From Macrostomum hystrix (Eukaryota; Platyhelminthes; Macrostomidae), in contig CATNEN010000012.1 in NCBI GenBank assembly GCA_950097015.1, forward strand, positions 2,349,501 through 2,413,500: DNA of 64,000 nt, written 5' to 3'. Shown one piece after another: positions 1 to 14,151 of this stretch. The translations under genes were made by a program, and so were the position numbers. Numbering within the stretch: the stretch's first letter is position 1; the number at the start of each line of letters is the position of its first letter. The notes beneath the pieces are model-generated. The model was not told where the DNA came from. It did no database searches and worked only from the letters and a program-made list of their open reading frames with translations.

Positions 1-460
1 AATGGATGGGATGGTAGGATTAAGGATTAGAATGGATGGGATGGTAGGATGAAGGATTAGACTGGATGGGATAATATGATAAAGTATTAGACTGGATGGG
101 ATGGTAGGATTAAGGATTAGAATGGATGGGATGGTAGGATGAAGGATTAGACTGGATGGGATAATATGATAAAGTATTAGACTGGATGGGATGGTAGGAT
201 TAAGGATTAGAATGGATGGGATGGTAGGATGAAGGATTAGACTGGATGGGATAATATGATAAAGTATTAGACTGGATGGGATGGTAGGATTAAGGATTAG
301 AATGGATGGGATGGTAGGATGAAGGATTAGACTGGATGGGATAATATGATAAAGTATTAGACTGGATGGGATGGTAGGATTAAGGATTAGAATGGATGGG
401 ATGGTAGGATGAAGGATTAGACTGGATGGGATAATAGGATGAAGGATGAGAATTGATGGT
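1..460. repeat. 30-bp satellite with 120-bp higher-order repeat
   Basis: Tandem 30-bp units built on ggatgggatggtaggatta. Four unit variants recur in fixed order, so the true period is 120 bp. The array is cut by the window edge and decays after about 440. Confidence 0.95.
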
Positions 461-1200
461 TAGAGAAAGTGGCACTGAAGCAAACGTATAGTTTAATGGT
501 TTCGTATGATTCGATAACGAAAAGGGAGCAGGGAAGGTCGGTAGATTATACGAGTAAGCTACTCAGTTATTTGACGCTGAGCTACAATTATTCAACCCAG
601 CAAGGGAGACAAAAGATACAATCGATTGCGCTGTATTCTGGCATAAACAACATTTCGGTTCCGTTGCTGACATGTGTGAGCCGCTCTGTTAATTGAATGC
701 GCGCGTTGCAGTCTTCAATAGGTTGGGGAATTCTCGCCAAACAAGCATAAGTGTGCCTCCGCTCACGCTTGTTATTGATTAGCAGAAATCGCCTGCAAAC
801 TGTGACTCAGCACTTGGGATCATTGTGCCGTTGTCCGTTGTTTATACACCTCACTAAATTATCAGTTGTCTCTCTACCCATCTCTACTCAATTCAACTCT
901 TGCACCTAGTAGAGTCAACTATAGCTCTAGATGCAGCATACGAAATCGATTGCAGTCATTGAATTGAGCGTTCCTCTATTGTGTTAACTGTGTGTGAGCC
1001 AATTTCCAAATTTGGAAATTGTAGATTTTTATCCCTAGAGTTGTCGCGATCTGTGCTTTTTTATATACGCAAGTATTTAAGCTTACATTTTTAAAGACAG
1101 GTAATTATGAAATGCGCATGTGGCAAATTAAATAATTCAATATTCATTTTAAAGCCGTTGAGCTTTAATTGTAAACCACTGAATGGCGTCTAATTAGCGG
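461..1200. other. Unassigned spacer between satellites
   Basis: A 75-codon open frame at 469-696 has no recognisable domain. The rest is AT-rich sequence with no gene, RNA or element that I can support. Confidence 0.5.
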
Positions 1201-1204
1201 AGCT

Positions 1205-2775
1205 ATAGTGGTCAATTAGTGGCCGTTGAGTGTCACTATTAGTGGCCATTGAGTGTCACTATTAGTGGCCATTGAGTGTCACTATTAGTGGCCGTTGAGT
1301 GTCACTATTAGTGGCCATTGAGTGTCACTATTAGTGGCCATTGAGTGTCACTATTAGTGGCCATTGAGTGTCACTATTAGTGGCCATTGAGTGTCACTAT
1401 TAGTGGCCATTGAGTGTCACTATTAGTGGCCATTGAGTGTCACTATTAGTGGCCGTTGAGTGTCACTATTAGTGGCCATTGAGTGTCACTATTAGTGGCC
1501 ATTGAGTGTCACTATTAGCGGCCATTGAGTGTCACTATTAGTGGCCGTTGAGTGTCACTATTAGTGGCCGTTGAGTGTCACTATTAGCGGCCATTGAGTG
1601 TCACTATTAGCGGCCATTGAGTGTCACTATTAGCGGCCATTGAGTGTCACTATTAGCGGCCATTGAGTGTCACTATTAGCGGCCATTGAGTGTCACTATT
1701 AGTGGCCATTGAGTGTCACTATTAGTGGCCATTGAGTGTCACTATTAGCGGCCATTGAGTGTCACTATTAGCGGCCATTGAGTGTCACTATTAGCGGCCA
1801 TTGAGTGTCACTATTAGCGGCCATTGAGTGTCACTATTAGTGGCCATTGAGTGTCACTATTAGTGGCCATTGAGTGTCACTATTAGCGGCCGTTGAGTGT
1901 CACTATTAGCGGCCATTAAGTGTCACTATTAGTGGCCATTGAGTGTCACTATTAGTGGCCATTGAGTGTCACTATTAGTGGCCATTGAGTGTCACTATTA
2001 GCGGCCATTGAGTGTCACTATTAGCGGCCATTGAGTGTCACTATTAGCGGCCATTGAGTGTCACTATTAGCGGCCATTGAGTGTCACTATTAGCGGCCAT
2101 TGAGTGTCACTATTAGCTGGCCATTGAGTGTCACTATTAGTGGCCATTGAGTGTCACTATTAGTGGCCATTGAGTGTCACTATTAGTGGCCATTGAGTGT
2201 CACTATTAGTGGCCATTGAGTGTCACTATTAGTGGCCATTGAGTGTCACTATTAGCGGCCATTGAGTGTCACTATTAGTGGCCATTGAGTGTCACTATTA
2301 GTGGCCATTGAGTGTCACTATTAGTGGCCATTAGTGTCACTATTAGTGGCCGTTGAGTGTCACTATTAGTGGCCATTGAGTGTCACTATTAGTGGCCGTT
2401 GAGTGTCACTATTAGTGGCCATTGAGTGTCACTATTAGTGGCCATTAAGTGTCACTATTAGTGGCCATTGAGTGTCACTATTAGTGGCCATTGAGTGTCA
2501 CTATTAGTGGCCATTGAGTGTCACTATTAGTGGCCATTGAGTGTCACTATTAGTGGCCATTGAGTGTCACTATTAGTGGCCATTGAGTGTCACTATTAGC
2601 GGCCATTGAGTGTCACTATTAGTGGCCATTGAGTGTCACTATTAGTGGCCATTGAGTGTCACTATTAGTGGCCATTGAGTGTCACTATTAGTGGCCGTTG
2701 AGTGTCACTATTAGTGGCCATTGAGTGTCACTATTAGTGGCCATTGAGTGTCACTATTAGTGGCCGTTGAGTAGC
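1205..2775. repeat. 23-bp satellite, about 68 copies
   Basis: Tandem 23-bp unit with core gtgtcactattagtggcc. Variation is mostly at two sites (gtgg/gcgg and catt/cgtt). Single-base indel copies occur near 2118 and 2332. The array is highly homogeneous. Confidence 0.95.
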
Positions 2776-3170
2776 AAAATTAGCAGCTATCGGGTAGCTT
2801 ATTTCGAAGCGGATTAGCTGTCATCAGTGGCCATTAAAAATGCCATTTCATGCTACCAATAACGCATTAAATATGGCAATTATTTTATCCCTCGATAAGG
2901 CTAAAATTCTGTACAGCTCTTATTTTTAATTAATTATCTTCGGGTTTCGTCGTGCCAATTAAATTTCAATTAAACCGAATGCATCTTTGACATCTTCAGC
3001 ACTAGGGTGGATAGGTTTGTCAATTATTTTTTAGAGATTAACCCATTAGCATAGTAGCATACAGTTTAGGCGGCACTTAAGTCTTGCGAGACTAAAAATA
3101 ATTTTTTGTGAACTAATTGGTGCCTGTCTGTTTACAATGTTAGTCATAAAATCCCCATCGATTGAATTCA
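2776..3170. other. Unassigned AT-rich spacer
   Basis: Starts with a decayed repeat edge and continues as AT-rich sequence. No gene seen. Confidence 0.5.
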
Positions 3171-3173
3171 TTG

Positions 3174-3455
3174 AACAGGGGGCTGCAGATTGCACTGATG
3201 GAACAGGGGGATGCAGATTGCACTGATGGAACAGGGGGCTGCAGATTGCACTGATGGAACAGGGGGCTGCAGACTGCACTGATGGAACAGGGGGATGCAG
3301 ATTGCACTGATCTAACAGGGGGTTGCAGACTGTACTGATGGAACAGGGGGGTTGCAGACTGTACTGATGGAACAGGGGGGCTGCAGACTGCACTGATGGA
3401 ACAGGGGGATGCAGATTGCACTGATCTAACAGGGGGTTGCAGATTGTACTGATGG
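3174..3455 (-). repeat. 28-bp satellite, minor inverted block
   Basis: About ten copies of a 28-bp unit with core ctgatggaacagggggctgc. It is the reverse complement of the larger array at 4640-6110, so one satellite family sits here in two orientations about 1.2 kb apart. Confidence 0.9.
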
Positions 3456-4639
3456 GATAAGTGATTTCTAAGACTGTCGAGCATATTTTTCTGTGCGTTT
3501 TGGTCCATCAAAATTTTTATAACTGTTGACAGAAGCAAAGTACTTACTCGCATTAGCCATGTGAAATCTAGCAAGTCACAGCTAGTATCGAAGACAAGTG
3601 AAAAAGAACTTTCAAACCCAGCCGATCTTCTCTCTTCCTCTTCACCTCCTTCAGCAATGCCTAGGGTGTGGATGCTGCTGGGACATGCAATTGAAGTTTG
3701 AAAAGACTTCTAGTCGTAGGACTTGGTACTCATTTTTAAGTCACTCATTGACAATTTCAAACAAAAGAATCCAATTTGAAAGTATAGATGAATACCACAC
3801 CCAGCAGGAAGTTAAACGTGCTGTTAAGGAAAAGGTCTACATCCTTTTCCTCCTGTCACTCTCTATTCTCCTTAGCCCCTTAGCAAAGTTGAAGCGGTTT
3901 TTAGGAACTGTCTGCGGACAGGCAGCTACCAGTAAAATACATACGAATTGATTTTTACGCTGTTACTAGACTAAACATGCACTAACTAGCACAACTGATT
4001 GCTACTATGACAGACAGTTTAACAGAGAAACTGACAGTTGGTCTGGAGATGAACAGCGGTGACAGGAAGATAGATCAGAAATCTAAAGTGTGTAAGTCTC
4101 TGAGACATCGGAGTTAAAGCCGTGGTCTCCTTATTAGAAATAGGCTTAATATAATATAGATTTTGTGACTGCCACGCAGGAGTCAGTGAATACGACACAA
4201 TCAAAGATTTAGACCCGCTGTTCCAATCAAGGCTAGCCGACAATTCGATTTCACGCTGGACCTGATCAAGTGCTTTGGAACAGTGTGCTCAGCTTCCAAG
4301 CAATAAAATTATGTTCGTATGTATGTGCACTTTACTATGAAAGATAGGGGTTTATAACTACTCAGACGGATCGCTAGCGGTAATGGGGAATCGGACTAAG
4401 CTCAGCTGTGAAAAATTATACTGAAGACCTGGTCACCGCGCTACAATATAATTGACCCCCGAAATTGGAACATCTCAGGCAATGCGATCACCATAACGAT
4501 TCAGGCTTCGAAACCATTGCTATAAATATTTAACAATTCAAACGATGACAGAAAAAAAGTTTTTTTTAAACAGCAAGTTTTAATATTTCAAGTTTAGAAC
4601 TCAAAAAAGAATGCTTCAACTGTTGTTCTCTTGGGCAGA
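3456..4639. other. Spacer between inverted 28-bp blocks
   Basis: Unique-looking sequence. Short open frames (for example 3598-3951) show no domain, codon bias or splice context. No supported gene. Confidence 0.5.
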
Positions 4640-6110
4640 TACAATCTGTAACCCTCTGTTCCATCAGTGCAATCTGCAGCCCCCCTGTTCCATCAGTGCA
4701 GTCTGCAACCCCCCCTGTTTCATCAGTGCAATCTGCATCCCCCTGTTCCATCAGTGCAGTCTGCATCCCCCTGTTCCATCAGTGCAGTCTGCATCCCCCT
4801 GTTCTATCAGTGCAGTCTGCATCCCCCTGTTACATCAGTGCAGTCTGCATCCCCCTATTCCATCAGTGCAGTCTGCAGCCCCCCTGTTCCATCAGTGCAG
4901 TCTGCAGCCCCCCTGTTTCATCAGTGCAATCTGCAACTCCCCTGTTCCATCAGTGCAATCTGCAGCCCCCCTGTTCCATCAGTGCAATCTGCAGCCCCCC
5001 TGTTCCATCAGTGCAGTCTGCAACCCCCCCTGTTTCATCAGTGCAATCTGCATCCCCCTGTTCCATCAGTGCAGTCTGCATCCCCCTGTTCTATCAGTGC
5101 AATCTGCAGCCCCCCTGTTCCATCAGTGCAGTCTGCATCCCCCTGTTACATCAGTGCAATCTGCAGCCCCCCTGTTCCATCAGTACAGTCTGCAACCCCC
5201 CTGTTTCATCAGTGCAATCTGCATCCCCCTGTTCCATCAGTGCAGTCTGCAACCCCCTGTTCCATCAGTGCAGTCTGCAGCCCCCCTGTTCCATCAGTGC
5301 AGTCTGCAGCCCCCTGTTTCCTCAGTGCAATCTGCATCCCCCTGTTCCATCAGTGCAGTCTGCATCCCCCTGTTACATCAGTGCAATCTGCAGCCCCCCT
5401 GTTACATCAGTGCAGTCTGCAACCCCCCTGTTTCATCAGTGCAATCTGCATCCCCCTGTTCCATCAGTGCAGTCTGCATCCCCCTGTTACATCAGTGCAG
5501 TCTGCAACCCCCTGTTCCATCAGTGCAGTCTGCAGCCCCCCTGTTCCATCAGTGCAGTCTGCAGCCCCCTGTTTCATCAGTGCAATCTGCATCCCCCTGT
5601 TCCATCAGTGCAGTCTGCATCCCCCTGTTTCATCAGTGCAATCTGCAGCCCCCCTGTTCCATCAGTGCAGTCTGCAACCCCCCTGTTTCATCAGTGCAAT
5701 CTGCATCCCCCTGTTCCATCAGTGCATTCTGCAACCCCCTGTTCCATCAGAGCAGTCTGCAGCCCCCCTGTTCCATCAGTGCAATCTGCAGCCCCCCTGT
5801 TCCATCAGTGCAGTCTGCAGCCCCCTGTTTCATCAGTGCAATCTGCATCCCCCTGTTCCATCAGTGCAGTCTGCAGCCCCCCTGTTCCATCAGTGCAGTC
5901 TGCAGCCCCCCTGTTTCATCAGTGCAATCTGCAACTCCCCTGTTCCATCAGTGAAATCTGCAATCCCCTTTTCCATCAGTGAAATCTGCAATCCCCTTTT
6001 TCCATCAGTGCAATTCGTAAAAATCTGCAATCCCCTGTTTCATCAGTGCAATCTGCAATCCCCTTTTCCGTCAGTGCAATCTGTAAAAATCTCCAATCCC
6101 CTGTTCCTCA
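4640..6110 (+). repeat. 27/28-bp satellite, major block
   Basis: About 52 copies of the same family as 3174-3455, in the opposite orientation. Units alternate between 27 and 28 bp, and three overlapping frames stay open for more than 400 codons. The right edge (from about 5950) degenerates into shorter forms. Confidence 0.95.
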
Positions 6111-6775
6111 AGTGGCAGTGAAAGCCTTCTAAAAGGAATAATCCGTTTAAAATTGGAAGGTTCTGAAAAATTCCCTTCAAACTGTCGATTGAAGCCGGGT
6201 GACATTCTCCGATTGGGAGACCCTAGTTTTTTAGTTCCTAAAGGAAGCCTTTCTCGCAGGATTAATTACAAAAAACACAATTCACGATTTCTTTCAGAAT
6301 TCAGTCAAGAGAAGCCGCATTTTGCTAGTGTGGCATGAGTTTTTTGTAGTTTTTCAATGAGATATTACTGAGAGATTTCGAAGTTTTCTAGATTCGATTG
6401 ACTTTAGCATTTTAAATAAAATAAACTTCTCGCGCGAAGTTTTATGAAGTTTTACGAATCATTTGTTTCGCTTCCACGAAATAGTCCCACAATTGTTCAG
6501 TATTATATTTTGAAATAGGTTTTAAACTAGTGCTAGTTCAGTTATTATTTACATCTGTCATTCCTAGACTTATCTATTATTTACTTGGCACGCATCAACT
6601 TTTCTTGATTGAAATTCAATGTAAAGACTATTGTTGATTAGACTGTATAGCACTTGACTTTGCTCAAGAGAAATTTTCTCACCTGTTAATGACAGACAGG
6701 CATATTCAATGCGCTTGACATGTTTTCTTCATATCTGTCTGTTAGTCTGCCAAGTTGTCTCAGTTTGTCAAAAGT
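6111..6775. other. Unassigned spacer
   Basis: AT-rich. An open frame at 6153-6338 has no recognisable family. Conserved N-terminal GALT segments were looked for here and not seen. Confidence 0.45.
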
Positions 6776-6779
6776 AACT

Positions 6780-7030
6780 CTCAACTTCCTGGAATCTACG
6801 GGCTCGTAAAAGGTACGAGTGTATTTGGCCCAGTTGGGCCAAATACACTGGCCCTGCGTACAGCTGTTCAGTCCATGGACTTTTCCATGAATTTTCTACC
6901 CCAGCTGAGGCTTGCTCAGTGTCTTGCTCAAGGAAACATTGGGGCTGAAAGATTCGAACGCATGACATCTCGAACCCACACGTTGCGTGGTGACTGATTG
7001 GTTGAGACTAGGCGATGGTGTCCTGTGGTT
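6780..7030 (-). mobile_element. SINE-like element (tRNA-type head, CORE-like motif)
   Basis: Read on the minus strand, the sequence holds box-B-like gggttcgagat and cgttcgaatc, followed by cttgagcaagacactgagc. That last motif resembles the conserved central domain of several metazoan SINEs. Next come cagctgggg and tccatggactgaacagctgt; the latter recurs at 28604 and 33831. No target-site duplications were identified and the limits are approximate. The element lies upstream of, or in an intron of, GALT. Confidence 0.5.
6818..6849. repeat. Perfect 15-bp-stem hairpin
   Basis: agtgtatttggccca at 6818-6832 is exactly complementary to 6835-6849, with a 2-nt loop (gt). It lies at one edge of the SINE-like element. 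Confidence 0.85.
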
Positions 7031-7490
7031 GAGCTGCGCCTAATATTTTTGCTTGATTAGTGAAATTGGAGAAATTCGCGTCGGGGTGTCCATAGTGGCC
7101 TATTTCCTCCTGTTGTAGCTCTTGAAGGTCTAGCAGTCCGTCTAGATGAAGGTAGGTGACCACCGAAGACGGAGATGATGCAGGCACATTTGGGTGACAT
7201 GCTGATCAATTTTGAAGGCCTGGCAAGGCCGTACTGAGGCGCAGTGCTAATTCGTGTATAGTGCTTATGGGAAAAATCTGGCCTTCGGCCAGAACCATTG
7301 AATATCTCGTCGGTCTGAAGAGCTGGCGACTTGATTCTTGCTTCAGAAGATGCGCAACAAAAAGTTGGCCCGTGTTCTTGACTTTCGTGTGCTTGCGTTA
7401 CTCCGTTCGGGTGCAGCACAAAAAATTGTAAGGGGGGAATTCCCCCTCATTGGTACGAGCTAGTTCTACTATTAAAGGCAAAAATTCCAG
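7031..7490. other. Sequence before first visible GALT exon
   Basis: No coding match seen. Presumed to be intron or upstream of the GALT exon. Confidence 0.4.
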
Positions 7491-9496
<2,006 letters not shown>

Positions 9497-9559
9497 CCTT
9501 GGGATGATTTGAGGCGTCTGGGTTTGGTGGTGAATTTGTCGGCAAGTTAAGAGTCGATT

Positions 9560-9990
9560 GACTAGTCAACAGATGAGTCGGTAGATGAGTCGGTAGATGA
9601 GTCAATAGATGATTCGGTAGATGAGTCTGTAGATGAGTCTATAGATGAGTCAATAGATGAGTCGGTAGATGAGTCGGTAGATGAGTCAATAGATGATTCG
9701 GTAGATGAGTCTGTAGATGAGTCTATAGATGAGTCTATAGATGAGTCTATAGATGAGTCTATAGATGAGTCAATAGATGAGCCGGTAGATGAGTCTGTAG
9801 ATGAGTCTGTAGATGAGTCAGTAGATGAGTCAATAGATGTATCGGTAGATGAGTCTATAGATGAGTCTATAGATGAGTCTATAGATGAGTCAATAGATGA
9901 GCCGGTAGATGAGTTTGTAGATGAGTCTGTAGATGAGTCTATAGATGAGTCAGTAGATGAGTCAATAGATGAGTCGGTAGATGAGCGATA
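9560..9990. repeat. 12-bp satellite just 3' of GALT
   Basis: About 35 copies of gatgagtcggta and variants, starting about 65 bp after the GALT stop and probably inside its 3' UTR. Because 12 is a multiple of 3, the minus strand shows a long Ser/Asp/Thr open frame, which I treat as spurious. Confidence 0.93.
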
Positions 9991-10075
9991 GATAGGTCGG
10001 TCGATAAGTCGATGCTTGGATAGATGATTCAGAGTAGTCGGTAGATGAGTTGATAAATTATTCTGTAGATTAGTC

Positions 10076-10081
10076 AATAAA
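10076..10081 (+). terminator. Possible GALT poly(A) signal AATAAA
   Basis: AATAAA about 580 nt after the GALT stop, beyond the 12-bp array. A second AATAAA lies at 10453-10458. Which is used is unknown. Confidence 0.4.
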
Positions 10082-10682
10082 GTAGCTGTTGATTTACAAT
10101 TTACTGTCACATGACTATAGTTGATCGTTTTGCTTTTGAAAACAATTTAGCCATGGAGGATTTGCCATGACTTTTATAAAACATTCCGTTAAATTCCTTT
10201 TGCATTTGTGATTTAAACAAATAAGCAGCGCGTTGGTCATTGTGTTGGTCATTGTGTTGGTCATTGAATTTTTTCAATATAGCTACTCTTGATTCTTCTT
10301 AGCTAGTTTTGACTGGTTGATTATTAATTGTTTTAATTTTGCATATATTATTTGTCAAACTTATAATGCATAATTTAGTGATTCTCTACGATCAGATATA
10401 TTCAAGTGCTGGGTGTACTTCCCTAATATTGTAATACGTTGTTACCTTTATTAATAAAAAACTAAAGTTAGATTGGCAAGTGCTATTGCTTCCAATATTC
10501 CTGTTTGATTCTTATGAAATTGATAATAAACTAATGCTGCATGGATGTACACTTGCAGTTGAGAACATCCCCTCTGATGATTTTAAGGTGCAACAGCCAC
10601 TTTTCAATTCATGTTTGTACTGCTTTTCTTTCTATTTTTACTATGGAATTGCTGCAGATATGTGAATTATCAGTAAAAAGAC
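10082..10682. other. AT-rich spacer
   Basis: No gene or element recognised apart from the second AATAAA at 10453. Confidence 0.45.
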
Positions 10683-11356
10683 TTGTGAGGGGGGCAGTGG
10701 ATGGTGAGGGGGGCAGTGGATGGTGAGGGAGGCAGTGGATGGTGAGGGAGGCAGTGGATGGTGAGGGGGGCAGTGGATGGTGAGGGAGGCAGTGGATGGT
10801 GAGGGAGGCAGTGGATGGTGAGGGGGGCAGTGGATGGTGAGGGAGGCAGTGGATGGTGAGGGGCAGTGGATGGTGAGGGGGCAGTGGATGGTGAGGGAGG
10901 CAGTGGATGGTGAGGGAGGCAGTGGATGGTGAGGGGGGCAGTGGATGGTGAGGGAGGCAGTGGATGGTGAGGGAGGCAGTGGATGGTGAGGGGGGCAGTG
11001 GATGGTGAGGGAGGCAGTGGATGGTGAGGGAGGCAGTGGATGGTGAGGGAGGCAGTGGATGGTGAGGGGGGCAGTGGATGGTGAGGGAGGCAGTGGATGG
11101 TGAGGGAGGCAGTGGATGGTGAGGGGGGCAGTGGATGGTGAGGGAGGCAGTGGATGGTGAGGGAGGCAGTGGATGGTGAGGGAGGCAGTGGATGGTGAGG
11201 GAGGCAGTGGATGGTGAGGGAGGCAGTGGATGGTGAGGGAGGCAGTGGATGGTGAGGGAGGCAGTGGATGGTGAGGGAGGCAGTGGATGGTGAGGGAGGC
11301 AGTGGATGGTGAGGGAGGCAGTGGATGGTGAGGGAGGCAGTGGATGGTGAGGTAGG
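10683..11356 (+). repeat. 19-bp G-rich satellite
   Basis: About 35 copies of ggtgagggaggcagtggat, many with a ggggggc variant. Each unit contains ggtgag, a donor-like hexamer on the + strand. Three minus-strand frames stay open (His/Pro-rich) and are rejected as genes. Confidence 0.95.
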
Positions 11357-11756
11357 CAGAGCATGCAGTGTGCCAGTCCAAAAAAGGTCGCAGGAGTCGG
11401 GTGTCAGCTTGTCGTTGTACTTTCCCAATTGATCTTTCACCTGGTTGACGCAGCCGCTCTTTACTCAGAAGCGGATTGTGCTCACCTGAGTCCTGGCTTA
11501 TCCTACTGTCGATTCGAATCCGCAAACGCTTGGCTGAGCACACTTAAAGCAGCAGCAGCAGCAGCCTGCGTTAGCGTCTCAAATTAAGTGTCCTTCAGCT
11601 TGTCTTCTTGTCTGCCACCAGACTTTTCATAATCTGTTGCTTAATATGTATACTTCGTACATGTTATTTTTTACTTCTCGACACTGCTCTACTGCTATTT
11701 ATACTGTAAAAAAGTGTCTAAATCAGACAAAAAAGTCTGGCTATGCTCAATAGAAT
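11357..11756. other. Spacer with short (CAG)n
   Basis: Contains a CAG run near 11550-11568 and an isolated cgattcgaatccgc that resembles box B but has no tRNA fold around it. The 74-codon frame at 11363-11587 is unrecognised. Confidence 0.4.
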
Positions 11757-12482
11757 CATTGAAACATTTTCTCCTCACCCTGATCTGGTCATTGAAACAG
11801 TCTCTCTTCACCCTGATCTGGTCATTGAAACAGTCTCTCCTCACCCTGATCTGGTCATTGAAACAGTCTCTCTTCACCCTGATCTGGTCATTGAAACAGT
11901 CTCTCCTCACCCTGATCTGGTCATTGAAACAGTCTCTCCTCACCCTGATCTGGTCATTGAAACAGTCTCTCCTCACCCTGATCTGGTCATTGAAACTGTT
12001 CTCTCCTCACCCTGATCTGGTCATTGAAACAGTCTCTCCTCACCCTGATCTGGTCATTGAAACTGTTCTCTCCTCACCCTGATCTGGTCATTGAAACTGT
12101 TCTCTCCTCACCCTGATCTGGTCATTGAAACTGTTCTCTCCTCACCCTGATCTGGTCATTGAAACTGTTCTCTCCTCACCCTGATCTGGTCATTGAAACA
12201 GTCTCTCTTCACCCTGATCTGGTCATTGAAACTGTTCTCTCCTCACCCTGATCTGGTCATTGAAACAGTCTCTCCTCAACCTGATCTGGTCATTGAAACA
12301 GTCTCTCCTCACCCTGATCTGGTCATTGAAACTGTTCTCTCCTCACCCTGATCTGGTCATTGAAACAGTCTCTCTCCTCACCCTGATCTGGTCATTGAAA
12401 CAGTCTCTCTTCACCCTGATCTGGTCATTGAAACTGTTCTCTCCTCACCCTGATCTGGTCATTGAAACTGTCTCTATTCATC
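11757..12482 (+). repeat. 33/34-bp satellite
   Basis: About 21 copies with core accctgatctggtcattgaa. A 33-bp form (acagtctctcctc) and a 34-bp form (actgttctctcctc) are mixed. Confidence 0.95.
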
Positions 12483-12890
12483 CTGATTGGGCCATATGTT
12501 TTGGCATTTTATCATGAGAATTTTTTTTCGTGAATTTTGGCAAGATTTTCTTTGTTGGTCACATTTAATTTAAGCCTGTTAATTTTCAATGAAGTGCAAA
12601 CTATGTGTATTGATAGATACTTTAACACCTGGTCAACCGTTTAGCAGGGTCCTAAGTGTTAAGGAATAATGCTCTTAATTAGCTCTGTTTCATATTGATC
12701 TCTGCTTTAACGAGACATTAAACTAATAGACTGTAAAATGAAACTTTTCTAATGCTATTGCACAATTTGCCAGCTGCATTGATTTCAAATGGCCAATTTA
12801 TTTTTATCTCGACCTGTAAAAATGGTTATGAACCTTTAAAATTGTTTTGTTAAATATTAAGAGCTAAATCAATGGTTTCCAAAGAGATAT
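12483..12890. other. Unassigned spacer
   Basis: AT-rich; nothing recognised. Confidence 0.45.
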
Positions 12891-13752
12891 ATTTGCCAAC
12901 TTTCTCTGTACTCCAAATCCCGAACTCCAAATCCTAAAATCCCTTGCTCCGAGTCCTGAAATCTCCTAACTCTGAATTATAAAATCCTGAACTCCAAATG
13001 CAAAAATCCCGAACTCCAAATCCTGAAATCCCGAACTCCAAATCCTGAAATCCCGAACTCCAAATCCTGAAATCCCGAACACCAAATCCTGAAATCCCGA
13101 ACTCCAAATCTTAAAATCCCGAACTCTCCAAATCCGAAAATCCCGAACTCCAAATCCTGAAATCCCGAACTCCAAATCCTGAAATCCCGAACTCCAAATC
13201 CAAAAATCCCGAACTCCAAATCCAAAAATCCCAAACTCAAAATCCTGAAATCCTGAACTCCAAATCCTGAAAGCCCGAACTCCAAATCCAAAAATCCCAA
13301 ACTCCAAATCCTGAAATCCCGAACTCCAAATCCTGAAATCCCGAACTCCAAATCCAAAAATCCCAAACTCAAAATCCTGAAATCCCGAACTCCAAATCCT
13401 GAAATCCCGAACTCCAAATCCAAAAATCCCGAACTCCAAATCCTGAAATCCTGAACTCCAAATCCAAAAATCCCAAACTCCAAATCCTGAAATCCCGAAC
13501 TCCAAATCCTGAAATCCCGAACTCCAAATCCAAAAATCCCGAACTCCAAATCCAAAAATCCCGAACTCCAAATCCTAAAATCCTGAACTCCAAATCCGAA
13601 AATCCCGAACCCCAAATCCTGAAATCCCGAACTCCAAATTCTGAAAGCCCGAACTCCAAATCCAAAAATCCCGAACTCCAAATCCTGAAATCCTGAACTC
13701 CAAATCCTGAAATCCTGAACTTCGAAACCTGAAACCCCCTCTTCAGAATCCT
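12891..13752 (+). repeat. 22-bp satellite cassette, copy 1
   Basis: About 37 copies of a 22-bp unit with core cccgaactccaaatcctgaa. The left flank (gccaactttctctgtactcc) and right flank (aacctgaaaccccctcttca) are shared with copy 2 at 16003-16933, so array and flanks form one dispersed unit. Confidence 0.92.
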
Positions 13753-14150
13753 GCAAGCTGTTAACGCATATTATGTGTTGCTCTTATTTCTCGTTAAGAA
13801 AGTGCCTTTGAATTTTTCCTTCATTGAGCTCAAATCTCAAATCCTCCGCCTGTGAGTGCTGGGCCGGCAGAAGTGGGAATAAGCTAGACCCGACCCTGCA
13901 TGATGAAAATAAGTGCATCCCATTTTGCATTTCTGCGACTTCCCCATGCTTCCCATTGGAAGGGTTGGCACAGGAAACTGAAAGCATGAAAGCTGGGTCT
14001 AGTTGGAGGTGTTTTTAAACCTTATTCCATGATTTTTCTTAACTATTTTGTACTTGATATTCTCACTCACCAATTCCTTACTACCATATTCAATTCTTTA
14101 ACAGTAGACCTCGGCGCTCGGAGTTTTCAACTCCCACATTCTGTATCTCC
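13753..14150. other. Unassigned spacer
   Basis: Two overlapping open frames of about 65 codons, on opposite strands, show no known domain. Nothing supported. Confidence 0.4.
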
Positions 14151-14151
14151 A

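Noticed and set aside
1205-2775. CRISPR array, because of regular 23-bp spacing
   Set aside because: There are no unique spacers between the units, so it is a plain tandem array in a eukaryotic genome.
4611-6121. Three overlapping open frames of 428-484 codons
   Set aside because: They are translations of a 27/28-bp satellite in all three frames, with no conserved frame and no domain.
9562-10110. Minus-strand Ser/Asp/Thr-rich 182-codon frame
   Set aside because: Pure 12-bp repeat downstream of GALT on the opposite strand; no start context or domain.
11500-11520. tRNA gene suggested by gattcgaatcc
   Set aside because: No acceptor, D or anticodon arms can be drawn around it; only a box-B-like string.
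10609-11543. Three minus-strand His/Pro-rich frames of 251-300 codons
   Set aside because: They are by-products of the 19-bp satellite, which is open in every minus-strand frame.
12966-13756. Minus-strand Phe/Gly/Trp-rich frames, also at 15890-16945
   Set aside because: They translate the 22-bp satellite. The look of a silk- or elastin-like protein is a periodicity artefact, and frames change with each indel.
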